DNA from: Corallochytrium limacisporum
Taxonomy: Eukaryota; Opisthokonta
Assembly: GCA_002811645.1 (NCBI GenBank)
Contig: PDIP01000003.1
Location: 218,358 to 282,357 of the forward strand
DNA: 64,000 nucleotides
Direction: 5' to 3'
The notes under the pieces were generated by a model, which saw only the letters and a program-made list of their open reading frames with translations, was not told the origin of the DNA and ran no database searches. This document shows, one piece after another, positions 1-9,703 of this stretch. Within the stretch, counting starts at the first letter, position 1; every line of letters begins with the position of its first letter. The translations under genes and the position numbers were made by a program.

Positions 1-918
1 GGAAAAACAACAACCAGCTGCAGCTTGGCCATTCAGCTTTCGAAAGTGAGGAAGAATGTGCTACTCATTTCCACAGATCCCGCACACAATTTGAGCGATG
101 CATTCTGCCAGAAGTTCTCTAAGGAACCTCAGCTTGTGAATGGCTTTGACAACCTATCCTGTATGGAGATTGATCCCCAGGTGGATATGCCGGGCTCTCA
201 AGGTTCCTTGTTTGGTGACATGGGTGGCGAAGAAGGAAAGGCTATGATTCAGGAGCTTACTCAAGCACTCCCCGGAATTGATGAGGCCATGAGTTTCGCT
301 GAGGTTATGAAGCTGGTACAGACGATGGAGTACGATGTCATCGTTTTTGACACTGCTCCCACGGGGCATACTCTGCGTCTGCTGAGCTTCCCGGGTATCT
401 TGGAGCGGGGCATCGGAAAACTCATGCAGCTGAAGAACCGTTTTGGACCAATGTTGAACCAGGTGCAGCAGATGTTCGGAGGGCAGTTGCCTGGTGGTAT
501 GACTGATGAGGTCATGACTCAGCGTTTGGAACAGATGCGTGATGTTGTGGTTCAGGTGAACGAACAGTTTAAGGACCCTGATTTGACCACTTTTGTGTGC
601 GTCTGCATTCCAGAGTTTCTGTCTTTGTACGAAACAGAACGCTTAGTGCAGGAGCTCACAAAGTACGGTATTGACACCCACAACATTGTCGTTAACCAGC
701 TGCTCCCGCCTGATGAGACTGCAAGCGGTTGCAAGCACTGTCAGGCTCGTCTGCGAATGCAAAACAAGTATCTGTCCCAAATTGTAGACCTCTACGAAGA
801 TTTCCATGTCACAAAGCTGCCGCTCCTTGAGTACGAAGTCCGTGGCACGGATAAGCTGAAGCCTTTCTCGGACAATCTTACACAGCCGTTCTTCAAGGAA
901 GGACAGTTGCCATCATGA
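1..918 (+). CDS. GET3: GET3/ASNA1 ATPase, 5' end cut by window
   Basis: Cytosolic ATPase that captures tail-anchored membrane proteins and hands them to the GET1/2 receptor at the ER. The reading frame is open from base 1: the first residues read GKTTTSCS, the second half of the deviant P-loop of this ArsA-type family, so roughly 25-30 N-terminal residues lie outside the window. The switch-like [12 protein letters not shown] follows. [13 protein letters not shown] is the second nucleotide motif. The zinc-binding CxxC of GET3 dimers is present as GCKHC near residue 240. The visible part is 305 residues against about 350 in known GET3 proteins. No ATG lies near the edge, consistent with truncation by the window and not with a true start. 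Identification is firm. Confidence 0.95.
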   Translation, partial: GKTTTSCSLAIQLSKVRKNVLLISTDPAHNLSDAFCQKFSKEPQLVNGFDNLSCMEIDPQVDMPGSQGSLFGDMGGEEGKAMIQELTQALPGIDEAMSFAEVMKLVQTMEYDVIVFDTAPTGHTLRLLSFPGILERGIGKLMQLKNRFGPMLNQVQQMFGGQLPGGMTDEVMTQRLEQMRDVVVQVNEQFKDPDLTTFVCVCIPEFLSLYETERLVQELTKYGIDTHNIVVNQLLPPDETASGCKHCQARLRMQNKYLSQIVDLYEDFHVTKLPLLEYEVRGTDKLKPFSDNLTQPFFKEGQLPS

Positions 919-1156
919 AGACAAAGGAGCCTTCATTATCCATCAAGCATTTAATGGCAATGTCGTTAGAATAGAGAGTTTACATATGCATTTGCTGAAC
1001 CTGCCCTGTGTGTGTCCCAGATTGCCCTTTCAAACAGTCCCTCCCTCCTCCAACCACAAGGGCATTTTCGGCGTTTGTGATAAGGGGTATTTCAACGACG
1101 AAATTTGTTTTGGAAGCGTCACTTCACTGAAGAACAATACGCTATATTTCGTAATC

Positions 1157-1687
1157 ATGACTTCCTTCCGGAGATTTTCATGCGACGATCTTTTACATAT
1201 GGCCAGGGTTAACCTGGATCCATACACTGAAACATATAACCTAGGGTTCTATCTTCAATATTTGGGAACCTGGCCTGATCTGTTCCGGATCGCCACTTCT
1301 GCCAGTGGCCAAATGATGGGCTACGTGATGGGAAAGGTAGAGGGTGTTGCAAGCGAATGGCATGGACACGTCACCGCAATAACGGTTGCACCATCTTATC
1401 GTCGGCTTGGCCTGGCGGACAAACTGATGACCTTCTTGGAACAGGTCTCAGATAACCGCTACAACGGATATTTTGTGGACCTGTTTGTCCGCATGTCCAA
1501 TGTGGCTGCCATCAAAATGTATGAGAAACGCGGGTATGTAGTTTATCGAAGAGTCATTGGATACTACTATGGTACGAATTCAGAAGACGCCTACGATATG
1601 CGGTTGGCCCTATCAGCGGACAAGGACAAGAAATCTGTGATCCCACTTAAGCGGCCAGTGTATCCTGAAGAATTAGAAAAATGGTAG
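1157..1687 (+). CDS. NAA20: N-alpha-acetyltransferase NatB catalytic subunit
   Basis: Catalytic subunit of NatB, which acetylates N-termini beginning Met-Asp, Met-Glu, Met-Asn or Met-Gln on ribosomes. The 176-residue product matches the family length of about 178. The start at 1157 (MTSFRRFSCDDLL) aligns with the conserved beginning of NAA20; the open frame extends upstream to 986 but that part is unlike the family. Visible family features are the block around TETYNLGFYLQYL, a GNAT acetyl-CoA loop RRLGLADKL, and the region around VDLFVRMSNVAAIKMYEKRGY. The C-terminus KKSVIPLKRPVYPEELE is also typical. It is convergent with HYPK, a NatA-associated protein, with only 56 bases between the stops. 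Confidence 0.95.
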   Translation: MTSFRRFSCDDLLHMARVNLDPYTETYNLGFYLQYLGTWPDLFRIATSASGQMMGYVMGKVEGVASEWHGHVTAITVAPSYRRLGLADKLMTFLEQVSDNRYNGYFVDLFVRMSNVAAIKMYEKRGYVVYRRVIGYYYGTNSEDAYDMRLALSADKDKKSVIPLKRPVYPEELEKW

Positions 1688-1743
1688 GTGCCGAATCGCG
1701 GAATAACTTCATTAATGTACATCGATTATTTAATAACTATATT

Positions 1744-2079
1744 TTATGCTAAGATTGACTTCAAAGCTGCCTTAAGGTCACCTTTATGCTCGCGTAGACG
1801 GCGTGCCGCCTTGGTTTCAGACTCCTCAGCCTGCGCTGCGAGAAGTTCTACATCCTCCTGCTTGACGTCAATCTTCAGCAGTTGTGCTTCGTACGCAGCT
1901 GCAGCTTTTTCTTCTTCCGCAACTTCCTTCATCAACTCCTTTAGGCGCTCATCAGCTTGCTCACTGCTACCGATCGTTGCCTCCTCAGCATAGTCAGTGA
2001 CCTTCTCCAGGTCTGCTGCCCCAGAATCATGCTTCTTCTGCTGATCCTGCACTTCCTGTTCTGGTTCTTCGGCTGCCAT
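1744..2079 (-). CDS. HYPK: HYPK, NatA-associated chaperone-like protein
   Basis: Small ribosome-associated regulator that binds and tunes the NatA acetyltransferase NAA10/NAA15. The 111-residue protein carries the diagnostic HYPK block KKHDSGAADLEKVTDYAEE near residue 17. It then has an acidic, alanine-rich helix and a C-terminal UBA-like three-helix region ending in REHKGDLKAALKSIL. The start was placed at the ATG at 2079 because the further upstream codon in the frame is TTG. HYPK is absent from budding yeast but found in animals, many fungi and plants, so it gives a weak taxonomic clue. Confidence is high because the central block is almost unique to this family. Confidence 0.93.
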   Translation of the reverse strand: MAAEEPEQEVQDQQKKHDSGAADLEKVTDYAEEATIGSSEQADERLKELMKEVAEEEKAAAAYEAQLLKIDVKQEDVELLAAQAEESETKAARRLREHKGDLKAALKSILA

Positions 2080-2592
2080 TTTGTCCAAATGAAAAAGTTG
2101 AGGATGTACTCGAAGGATTATATGCTCTTTGCTGTTCCATTGCCGCCCGTCGGGTAGTTAGTGTTTTGCCTGAAATACCCCGGGGCACACCGTGGACACG
2201 CGGAAACAGTGAGTAGGGAGAGGAGGGACTTCCTGATGAAGAGGGCCGAATGGGGGCGCACCAGGAACAAATTCAATGCTAGGAGAGGGAAGTTAGACTT
2301 TATGTTGACGCCCAAGATCACACGATGCACACGCAACGACAAGATATTTAAGTCACCCTGAAAAAGACAGAGCGTGATATTGTGATACCCTTCGTCGGGT
2401 CAGCCTGCAGGCAAGCTGAACCCGACAATGTGACGGTAAGTACACATGATATTCAAGGGCCGTGCGCGATTTAACCAAGCTAATGATCATGATGATTATT
2501 AACACCAATTAACCTCTAAGAAGTAATGATGCGGCGCGACATCTTTAGCTCCCGGTGAATAGCCTACTAACTTTATTTTTTTTCTCTGCTCT
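2080..2592. other. Intergenic, upstream of HYPK
   Basis: No credible gene. This 513-base gap should hold the HYPK promoter on the minus strand and the 3' flank of the helix-hairpin-helix gene. An imperfect hairpin sits at 2394-2426. A TATTTAAG-like block lies at about 2345-2352 but is 265 bases from the HYPK start. Confidence 0.5.
2394..2426. repeat. Imperfect hairpin, about 11-bp stem
   Basis: GTCGGGTCAGC at 2394-2404 is complementary, with one bulged base, to GCTGAACCCGAC at 2415-2426, leaving a 10-base loop. It is in non-coding sequence. It could be a structured 5' UTR element, part of an unrecognised small RNA, or chance. No known RNA family was recognised. Confidence 0.45.
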
Positions 2593-3264
2593 TTATCGTT
2601 TTCTAGAATTCGTCTTTGATTTAGGCTTTGAGTCGGCAGTGGAAGCTCCAGATCCCGCCGCATGAGCGGCAGCGAAAATCGCCTGCTGGAGCTCGGCTGC
2701 GGTTACCTCTAGGGCCTTGGCACGTGAACCGATCACTTCCATCAATGCCAAAGCGCATTTTTCATTGTATTTCAGTGGAGGGACTTCCTTGGCCGCTTCC
2801 AGGGCTTCATACACTTCATCAGCAAAGAAGGCGTAGCGATCCGGAGCAGCCACTTGCATCAATGCAGTTGCGGTGGCAGGACCGACTCCTGTGAGTTGAG
2901 TAAGCGTCTTCAGGCACCCTTTGGCATCGTCAATGTTCTTGAATGCCTCTGTGGTCACAGATTTGACAGTTTTCGCATCATTGCGGCGAATCAAAGCCAT
3001 CAGAGTCGGGCGAAACTTACCCCGAGAAAGCTTCCATTGCATCAGCCTTTCAAGCTCAGACTTTTCAATATACTTCGGCTTCCGTTTTGCCACTATTCCA
3101 GGCAGTGTCTCATGTAGCCATGCATCGAGTTCGATTAGTGTGTCTCCATTCTTCTTCGCAGAAGCTAAGGCAGAGATGCATGTTTTGTATCCGTCAAGGG
3201 ATGTCCTGACCGCAGCCAAGTCAGCGTCCTTCCAAAGCTTTACAGCTCCTGTGCGTCCAGGCAT
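2593..3264 (-). CDS. Conserved helix-hairpin-helix protein of unknown function
   Basis: 223-residue protein beginning at a clear ATG. The central part contains LTGVGPATATALM (about residues 120-132), a helix-hairpin-helix DNA-binding motif like that of the HhH-GPD base-excision glycosylases. It is followed by APDRYAFFADE, where an acidic residue sits near the position of the catalytic Asp in that fold. Upstream is a block YIEKSELERLMQWKLSRG that I recognise from uncharacterised eukaryotic proteins of similar size. The C-terminus is a lysine, serine and asparagine-rich tail ending NSRKR. No iron-sulfur cluster cysteines are visible. It may be a divergent DNA-binding or glycosylase-fold protein; no function is claimed. 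It is divergently arranged with SSU72. Confidence 0.8.
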   Translation of the reverse strand: MPGRTGAVKLWKDADLAAVRTSLDGYKTCISALASAKKNGDTLIELDAWLHETLPGIVAKRKPKYIEKSELERLMQWKLSRGKFRPTLMALIRRNDAKTVKSVTTEAFKNIDDAKGCLKTLTQLTGVGPATATALMQVAAPDRYAFFADEVYEALEAAKEVPPLKYNEKCALALMEVIGSRAKALEVTAAELQQAIFAAAHAAGSGASTADSKPKSKTNSRKR

Positions 3265-3663
3265 GTTGACTGAATGTGCGCGAACTCCAATGTTCCAATG
3301 TAATCGGACTTTAAACTTTTTATTATCGACCGTGCGTAAATACCAGAAGCATATACTGAGCTACGCGTCCGGGCCCTGAGCGCGAAGGATCCCCCTCCCG
3401 TTCTCAGCCCTTGGGGCAGGGACTGGCTGAAGGAAATAACGGGGGGGCGACAAAAGCCACACTCTCGATTGTCCTCGGTATGGAGTCGAAATGGAGGTAC
3501 GTACAAGTTATGGTACTTGAAATTTTTGTTCATTAAATCACGTTATCTATGCACATACACTCTATCATCTTGTAAGACAATGTAATTGAAGATCGAAAAT
3601 TTGAACTTGAAGGAACCTGACAATGTAAGGGAGAACATATTTTTTCTGGAACCTTTCTTGAAC
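3265..3663. other. Divergent promoter region, HhH protein / SSU72
   Basis: About 400 bases between two divergent starts. It contains a G7 run at 3441-3447. The open frame of SSU72 extends into it but only from a TTG codon at 3586, so it is treated as untranslated. Nothing else recognised. Confidence 0.5.
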
Positions 3664-4278
3664 ATGGTAGAGACAGCAGAAATTAAGCCACTGCAGGGAA
3701 AGCAGAGGCTTCGAGTTTGTGTCGTATGTAGTAGTAATAACAATCGTAGTATGGAAGCCCATTGTGTGTTGGTAAGACACGGATGGAAAGTCAGATCATT
3801 TGGAACAGGCAACTTTGTTCGGTTGCCGGGAGCAAACCGATATGAGCAGAACGTGTTCTCGTTCGAAACTACATATGATCACATGTACACCCTCCTCAAA
3901 GAAAAAAATGAGCAACTTTATCAGTCTACAGGTATTCTGAAAATGTTAGACCGAAACAGAAACTGTAAGCCTCACCCAGAACGCTTCCAAGACTGCTACG
4001 AACGCTTCGACGTTGTGATTGCATGCGAAGAGCGCGTGTTTGATCAAATCTGTGAGGATTTGGCCTCACGAGAACAAGATGGTACAGAATGGGTACATGT
4101 CATTAACATTGATATCAAAGATAACCATGAGGAGGCAGCAATAGGTGCAGAGCATATCTATGAACTATTGGAGATGATGAATGCCAGCGATGACCTAGAT
4201 TCTGACATTGAGGGTATTTTGCTGGAGTTCTACCATCGCTTTGGAAGACCCTTAATGCACCATGTCGGTTTCTACTGA
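3664..4278 (+). CDS. SSU72: RNA polymerase II CTD phosphatase SSU72
   Basis: Phosphatase that removes Ser5 (and Ser7) phosphate from the RNA polymerase II C-terminal domain and works in 3'-end processing and transcription termination. The low-molecular-weight phosphatase signature CX5R is seen as VCSSNNNRSMEAH near residue 22. The GTGNFVRLPG segment, the RPERFQxC-like block (HPERFQDCYERFD), NIDIKDNHEEA and the C-terminal FGRPLMHHVGFY all match the family. The product is 204 residues (human 194). The start at 3664 is the first ATG in the frame. It forms a divergent pair with the HhH protein. Confidence 0.95.
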   Translation: MVETAEIKPLQGKQRLRVCVVCSSNNNRSMEAHCVLVRHGWKVRSFGTGNFVRLPGANRYEQNVFSFETTYDHMYTLLKEKNEQLYQSTGILKMLDRNRNCKPHPERFQDCYERFDVVIACEERVFDQICEDLASREQDGTEWVHVINIDIKDNHEEAAIGAEHIYELLEMMNASDDLDSDIEGILLEFYHRFGRPLMHHVGFY

Positions 4279-4431
4279 TGTACATGCAGCGGCATGCGCC
4301 AGGGCCCTGCTTGGTAAAGACACTCATTATAGCGTACGTACAGACGACAGTAATTTTGCATCCATATGATTGAGGTGCTTCATCTTCAGCATTTATTTTT
4401 CAGATATTTTTGCTTTGTAGTACAATGACAC

Positions 4432-5718
4432 TTATTCGCCATGGACAGCCTTGAGCTCCTCAGCGTACTTATCTTTGTTGCGTCCCATGATCTCAACGCA
4501 AGGTCCAAGAAGTCGTTCGAAGGCGTCGACATTGAGTGCTGCACACTTTACAGTACCCTCAGCGAAAATGCTAGCAGCACGTGGCTTCTTGTCAATGAGA
4601 GCCAATTCACCGAAGTACTCACCGGTCTGCAGTTTCTTGACCTCCTTCATATCTGATGAGCCGTCCTTAGCATTGACTTTGACGGTGACCGTGCCGTCTT
4701 CCACGAAGAAAAAGGCATCACCTTCTTCACCCTCACTAATGATAGTGTCGCCATCCTGGTAAGTCTTGGTAACCAAAGCATCTGCAACCTTGGAGCGCTC
4801 AAAGCTGTCGAGGCCATCGAGCAGAGGGATCTTCTCAAGGAAGTCTTCGTACATCCGGCGCTTCTTAAATGTCGACGTCATGAGAATGCGACGGAAAGTG
4901 ACACGATCCAAGGCCCACAGAATACCATCCTCGGTGCAATTAATGGTTGCAGCACGAGGTTGGTTATACATGAGCGCGAGTTCACCAAAGGAGCCCTTTT
5001 GATTATAGCTGCCAACCTTTTTGAAGCCACCTTCGCCGTCGGGAATCAGAATTTCGTACACACCCGTCTGAATGATATAGAAGTAATCGCCGTCATCACC
5101 GTACTGGATCACGACTTCTCCAGTACTGCAGGTCTTCTCGAACATTGCATCCACGACCTCTTCCACCTGATCATCATCCAGGCCGCTGAAGAGGAAGGAC
5201 TCCTTAATCGAAGCAAGAACAGCTTCCTTCTGTTCCTGTGTTTTTGGGTGAACAATGCGCTCACCGACCTCCATTTTACTGGGGTCCATGGACTCTGCAG
5301 AGACGCTGACCCTGCGACGTCCAGAGAACGCTTGTGGAGGGAAATCGGGGATATCGCCCACGGTGTCGTTGTCCATGTTGTTGTGTTCTCCGTCGTCGCC
5401 GTTTGCGTTACCGTTCCTTGCTGGAGGTGCTCCTGAATTTCCTCCGTTTACAGGTGCACCGCTTGATGCGTTACTGTTGGAAGTGTCACCACTACTGCCC
5501 GTAATCGGTGCACGTGCGTTTGGGTTTGTGCTACCGGAGTAGTCAAAGTTTCCGCCGCCCTTAAGAGTTTGGAAATATTCGGCTGCGAACGCGACAATGT
5601 CGTCCGGCTGAGATCTGAGAACCTCGCGAGTAAACTTTGCTACAAGGTCCTGAAAACCGTCTGGTACACTCAGGCGCTGTAACCTTTCGTCAACAGCGCT
5701 GCTAACTTGTCCGGGCAT
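4432..5718 (-). CDS. cAMP-dependent protein kinase regulatory subunit (type II-like)
   Basis: Regulatory subunit that holds the PKA catalytic subunit inactive until cAMP binds. In order: an N-terminal RIIa dimerisation/docking domain (about residues 10-45), a low-complexity Asn/Gly/Ser linker, and the inhibitor segment GRRRVSVSAES near residue 136. Two cyclic-nucleotide domains follow, with phosphate-binding cassettes FGELALMYNQPRAAT (about 243) and FGELALIDKKPRAAS (about 370). Each cassette keeps the Glu and Arg that contact cAMP. The serine in RRRVS makes this a substrate-type (RII-like) inhibitor site, not a pseudosubstrate. The start is the ATG at 5718; the codon just before is TTG. 428 residues, within the fungal and animal range. 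Confidence 0.95.
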   Translation of the reverse strand: MPGQVSSAVDERLQRLSVPDGFQDLVAKFTREVLRSQPDDIVAFAAEYFQTLKGGGNFDYSGSTNPNARAPITGSSGDTSNSNASSGAPVNGGNSGAPPARNGNANGDDGEHNNMDNDTVGDIPDFPPQAFSGRRRVSVSAESMDPSKMEVGERIVHPKTQEQKEAVLASIKESFLFSGLDDDQVEEVVDAMFEKTCSTGEVVIQYGDDGDYFYIIQTGVYEILIPDGEGGFKKVGSYNQKGSFGELALMYNQPRAATINCTEDGILWALDRVTFRRILMTSTFKKRRMYEDFLEKIPLLDGLDSFERSKVADALVTKTYQDGDTIISEGEEGDAFFFVEDGTVTVKVNAKDGSSDMKEVKKLQTGEYFGELALIDKKPRAASIFAEGTVKCAALNVDAFERLLGPCVEIMGRNKDKYAEELKAVHGE

Positions 5719-8560
5719 CAATAGAGTGGCTTATTACTCTCTTCGGTCCTGGTCTACTGAAAGATCCCGGGAACCCACCAATACAAATTGTTAAGAAGTC
5801 GTCAAATGGTTTACCAAAAACCTGTGTGCCATTTCAAATAGTAAGAGCGACGAGGGCAAGCTCATTGAGGACTTCTGAAAACGCTCCTGCTTTAAATTCT
5901 GTTGTTGGCTGCTTCCCACACTACTCGAAAAGGCTACTGAATAAGTCTTGCCTCAAGCAACCTCACTCCGTACCACCAACGGCAAAGCGCCAATTTTCCA
6001 CGACTACAGCTGCCAAAGTGAGTCGGCCTTCTTCATCCGAGGACCAACGGGTACGAATTCACCCACACCACAGCGCACCCCTCACAACAAGCTCCTTCCC
6101 TTCCCTGTACGATAGCCTGCTCCGCGGTTGCACGCAAGCCCTGCAGTATCCGCGCGCGCCCACTCCCGCCCCCTACGGGGGCCCCAACAGAAGGTCTTAA
6201 CTTTCCTAAAATTTCTGAGGTGTACCCTCAGCTATTCTCTCTCGCCCCTCCCCCGCCCCTCCCCTGGGGGCTCTCCTTTGCCTTTTGCTGCCCCTGCCCC
6301 GAAAGCGCAGCGAACTCGAAAGGAAAACTTAGGTTCCACGACGGCGGAAGACGGTCCCCGAGTCAGCAGGAGGGGGACTTATTCTGCGATGAGAATCTCC
6401 TTCCCGACCGACCGTTCCAAGGCGAGATGGGATCACGAAGGATATAACGAAGTAATAGGCGCTCACCAAAGGGGGACAAGGGGAACCTTCCCCGTACCCT
6501 CCACTGACAGGACAAACAACGAAGATTCTCTCGTGCCCCTACTGTTTTTGTTTCTCCCAACCTGCAGAAAATGTACCTAGAATTTCGAGCTCAATTGTGA
6601 TATACGGCAATATCGGCACACCGCACCAGTGCGAGTCCCGCCGCAGAGCGGAGGAAACACATAACTGACTGTTTTCGAATAGAATTAAAATGGCTTTGTT
6701 GTTGTGACTTTTTCGTCACCTCGTATGGACGGAATGCGGAAAAAGGCGGTAGCTGTGCATGATCGAAACTGGGGCAACGGCAGCGTATGGCACGGTTGAG
6801 GGTGCCATATGCGAACGAACACGCTTGTCTTTGTTGTGTTTTACGAGATCGACTGAGGCATCATTTGCGCATGTGCAAAGCCTCAACGTACACGGACGGG
6901 GACCGGTGATCGATCATGTCTTTGGATACAGGTGCTGACTAGAACATATCCAAGCGCCGGTCCAAAACCCGAACATTGGATCGAATTTGTGTTGGCTCGA
7001 CTAGTTTCAAGTTTAGGAGCGTCACAGATAACGACTGAAACATACGCCTCGGTGACGATCGAGTGATCCTGAAACCCATGCACATGTCAAAGTCGATGAC
7101 CTGTGCTGAACCTGGCACAGTGGCGTGTGGGTCCCAAACTGTTCTCGTTTGGAACATGGCCTTGTAAAGTTTGGTTGCAGTGCTGGGTCCGCGGCTGTTA
7201 TGGCTCTGAAGCGCTACCATCGTAGCATCACAGCATAAGGGACGGTTCACATACACAGATATGGAAAACAGACCACAACCGATGTCTCGACGAGCACGGC
7301 ACTGAAAGATCATTTGCTAGCAAGAAGCTCAACACAAACTTAACAAGAGACCCCGGAAAGCATCGTAGGTTCCCCTTTCCCAAGGCTTTGACTGTACCAG
7401 GATCCATGCGAGTGATACTGAATGTACCGGAGCGGTGGTCAATGTGCTAAACAGATGAGGGGTTCAGCTTTAAATGTTTCATTAACCTTGCCAACGGGTT
7501 ATTGCGACCGAGGGGGATTTCAGGCGGGTGGGTCAAGCGGAGAGTATTAGGCATCTAGATGTGGTTGCATCCATCTTAGTGGTACGAATATGTCAGATCC
7601 TTGGCGATTCGATACAATTTTGAATGTTTATTTGGAAAAGCTAGTAATTTTGCTTGAGATGTCAATATAATCATGGCTTGATTGCTTGCATCAGCGCATT
7701 GTCAGGTCCAGATGTGTTGGGATAGCGGGAAAGAACTCCCTGGGTCTGCATCAAAGTCAGGGCAGCCTTCAATGTCCAGCTCCATACGGTCCTCATAAAG
7801 TGGACATGTCTTTGTACGGGCTGCAGACGCAAGATTCATAGTGGAACCCAGTTCCAACAGAGCAAGGAGTACTGTCAGCTATACTGGCGGTCTGGAGTCT
7901 GAAGGGACGTCAAACGAGAAATTGGGAAGGAATAGGGATTCACGCCCAAAAAAACACTTGAAATACACCCTCAGTTTGCTCTCTCAAGCAAAGGCAGACA
8001 GCAGGAGCAAACTCGATGGGAGTGGTACAGTGCAGACTTCAGAAAGCAAATATGCTCTACATAGGGGAACCTGGACCCGGCTGGAACTGACGGATCAGGA
8101 GAGTCGCAAAGCCTATCTGCACAAAGTACCGGTCCTGGCATGCGACTGCCCTACATAGGGTCAAGCTCGGTGGACTCTGTTGATGATAGCGTATTCAACA
8201 TTGAACGGAAAGCGACCACTGACGCTGCCAAGATATTACCGGCTGTGGTCAAAGGAAATCTTGTCCGAATCAAAATATTACGCCGAGATCCACCTGACAT
8301 CGGTGCACTCAAAGACCGCCGTGAACCTCCTGCCGAACGGTGCCAGGTTGGTCAAACAGTTCGGCGGCCATCCCCTTGTGCGATGCAGACCATAGTCAAC
8401 GAAACGATGGACACAATGAAAAGCAAGGAAACTGAGGTAGGCAGCAATGCTGATGATTTAGATCGCTAGGCGGCCTACATTTGATCGCATCAACGTGATA
8501 TAATAACCATCAAGCCCAAGGCATAATGTACTGTACAATTCACTTGCAAGTGCTACTTCA
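5719..8560. other. Longest gene-poor stretch (2.8 kb)
   Basis: No open frame here looks like a conserved protein. The longest start at non-ATG codons or are under about 150 codons and have no recognisable motif. The first 900 bases include C-rich blocks (6241-6290) and a GGGGAACC word at 6480-6487; the same word lies on the minus strand at 7368-7375. No tRNA, snRNA or rRNA was recognised. It should contain the PKA-R promoter and may hold a non-coding RNA or a fast-evolving gene. Confidence 0.5.
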
Positions 8561-9094
8561 TTACTGTGACGGAAAGTCAGGCTTGCCGCCCTTGCTAGCC
8601 TCGGCCAAAGCTGTAATCCACTGATTCAGGTATTGTTTGTCCCGTGCTCCCGCAAATTCACCAACCGGCTTACCCTTCCAGAACCCAAGAACCTTTGGAA
8701 TTGCAGCCACCTTGTACTGTGCTGCAAGTTCGTCATTCTCGTCGACATCGACCTTGGCCAGGACAAAGTCATCTGAGCTGGCTTCCAAAAGTTCGGTTAG
8801 CGCGGGGGTTAAAAATCGGCAAGGTGCACACCAGCTGTGCATATGATAAAGAGTATACAAATCATCTGGTTAGTATAATCCAATTCATAGTTTCTGAGGG
8901 TTCTACCCAATTTGGGTCTCAAATACTTACTCGGCATAGAAGTCAACGACTACTGGCTTATCGGAATCAATGACCGACTGCCATTCAGCAAAATTGACAT
9001 CTTTGACTGTAACCTTAGTACGGACTGCCATTACGGTAGGCACCGGGGACCGCATGGCCTTTGAAATCGCCCGATTCGCAACGATACGCAGCAT
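8561..9094 (-). CDS. Thioredoxin, probably mitochondrial, two exons
   Basis: Small dithiol oxidoreductase. Exon 1 is 9094 down to 8931 and exon 2 is 8834 down to 8561, giving 145 residues. Splicing joins GA of exon 1 to C of exon 2 and restores the thioredoxin core VVVDFYADWCAPCR; neither exon alone gives the full active site. The redox pair is Cys57 and Cys60 in WCAPC. The cis-proline loop is AAIPKVLGFWKG. The first 22 residues (MLRIVANRAISKAMRSP...) are basic, hydroxylated and lack acids, as expected of a mitochondrial targeting peptide. Internal ATGs at codons 14 and 22 could give a cytosolic form. The intron is the only one in the window whose boundaries I can fix. Confidence 0.93.
8835..8930 (-). 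other. Spliceosomal intron, 96 nt, in the thioredoxin gene
   Basis: Read on the minus strand, the donor is GTAAGT (8930-8925), the branch-point box is TACTAAC (8875-8869) and the acceptor is CAG ending at 8835. Removal restores the reading frame through the thioredoxin active site, which is strong support. All three signals match the strict yeast consensus. Confidence 0.95.
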
Positions 9095-9703
9095 TTTGGA
9101 ATGTCTATGGGCTTACAAGAAATCCTTTCCCGCTAATCGGTCATAGTGTGGCTCGCCCGCGACTGTCAAATACATATCTGCCTCCTCCTAAGTACATGGT
9201 GGCCGCACGAGTCTCTGACAGTGTGTCAAACTAGTGGCCGTTTGAGGCCTTGCTGTCCTCAGTGGCCTTCCAGTCTTCTTTCGTCACCGCCCTCCCCATC
9301 GCTATCACTTTTGCCGGTGATTGTGGAGAGCCAAAATAGACCCCCCCCCGGGGCCGCGGGGGGGGGGAGGGGAACCTCTCTGAGCCCCTGTTTTCGCGCC
9401 GAAAGCTGGTGGCTTTTTCTATTACATTCACATTGCCGACCTCCGCTATGTACAGTGAGGTAAGGAGGAGAGTCCTAATGGGCTGGCGCAGTTTTGCGAA
9501 GCGATGCAAGCAACAAGGCCGCGAAATTGCATCGAGGCGTGGTTGCAGAACTTGCGATTTACCAATGCTGCGGTGATAAGATGCTTGGTGTACAGAAGCT
9601 ACCAAAAGGAAATCACTCTTCAACCTAAACAGAGGTGGCATTCATGACTAAGTCTTGTACGATACGGGCAAGACAACATAGACAGGCAAAAGTTTTGTAG
9701 CTC
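9095..9703. other. Divergent promoter region, thioredoxin / RFC1
   Basis: About 610 bases between divergent starts with no credible gene. It holds the C9/G10 tract described separately and the GGGGAACC word at 9369-9376. Confidence 0.5.
9341..9372. repeat. C-run/G-run inverted tract
   Basis: C9 at 9341-9349, GGGG, CCGC, then a run of ten G (9358-9367) and AGGGG. The halves can pair as a hairpin or the G side could form a quadruplex. It lies in the thioredoxin/RFC1 divergent promoter. Similar tracts recur in other intergenic regions of this window. Confidence 0.8.

Noticed and set aside
25-27. TTG codon as a start for GET3
   Set aside because: The frame is open to base 1 and the preceding codons encode the P-loop, so the gene is cut by the window, not started at TTG.
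7841-8469. Two overlapping small frames of 105 and 109 codons upstream of thioredoxin
   Set aside because: The first starts at GTG, they are in different frames, and neither has a motif. They might be exons of an unknown gene but nothing supports it.
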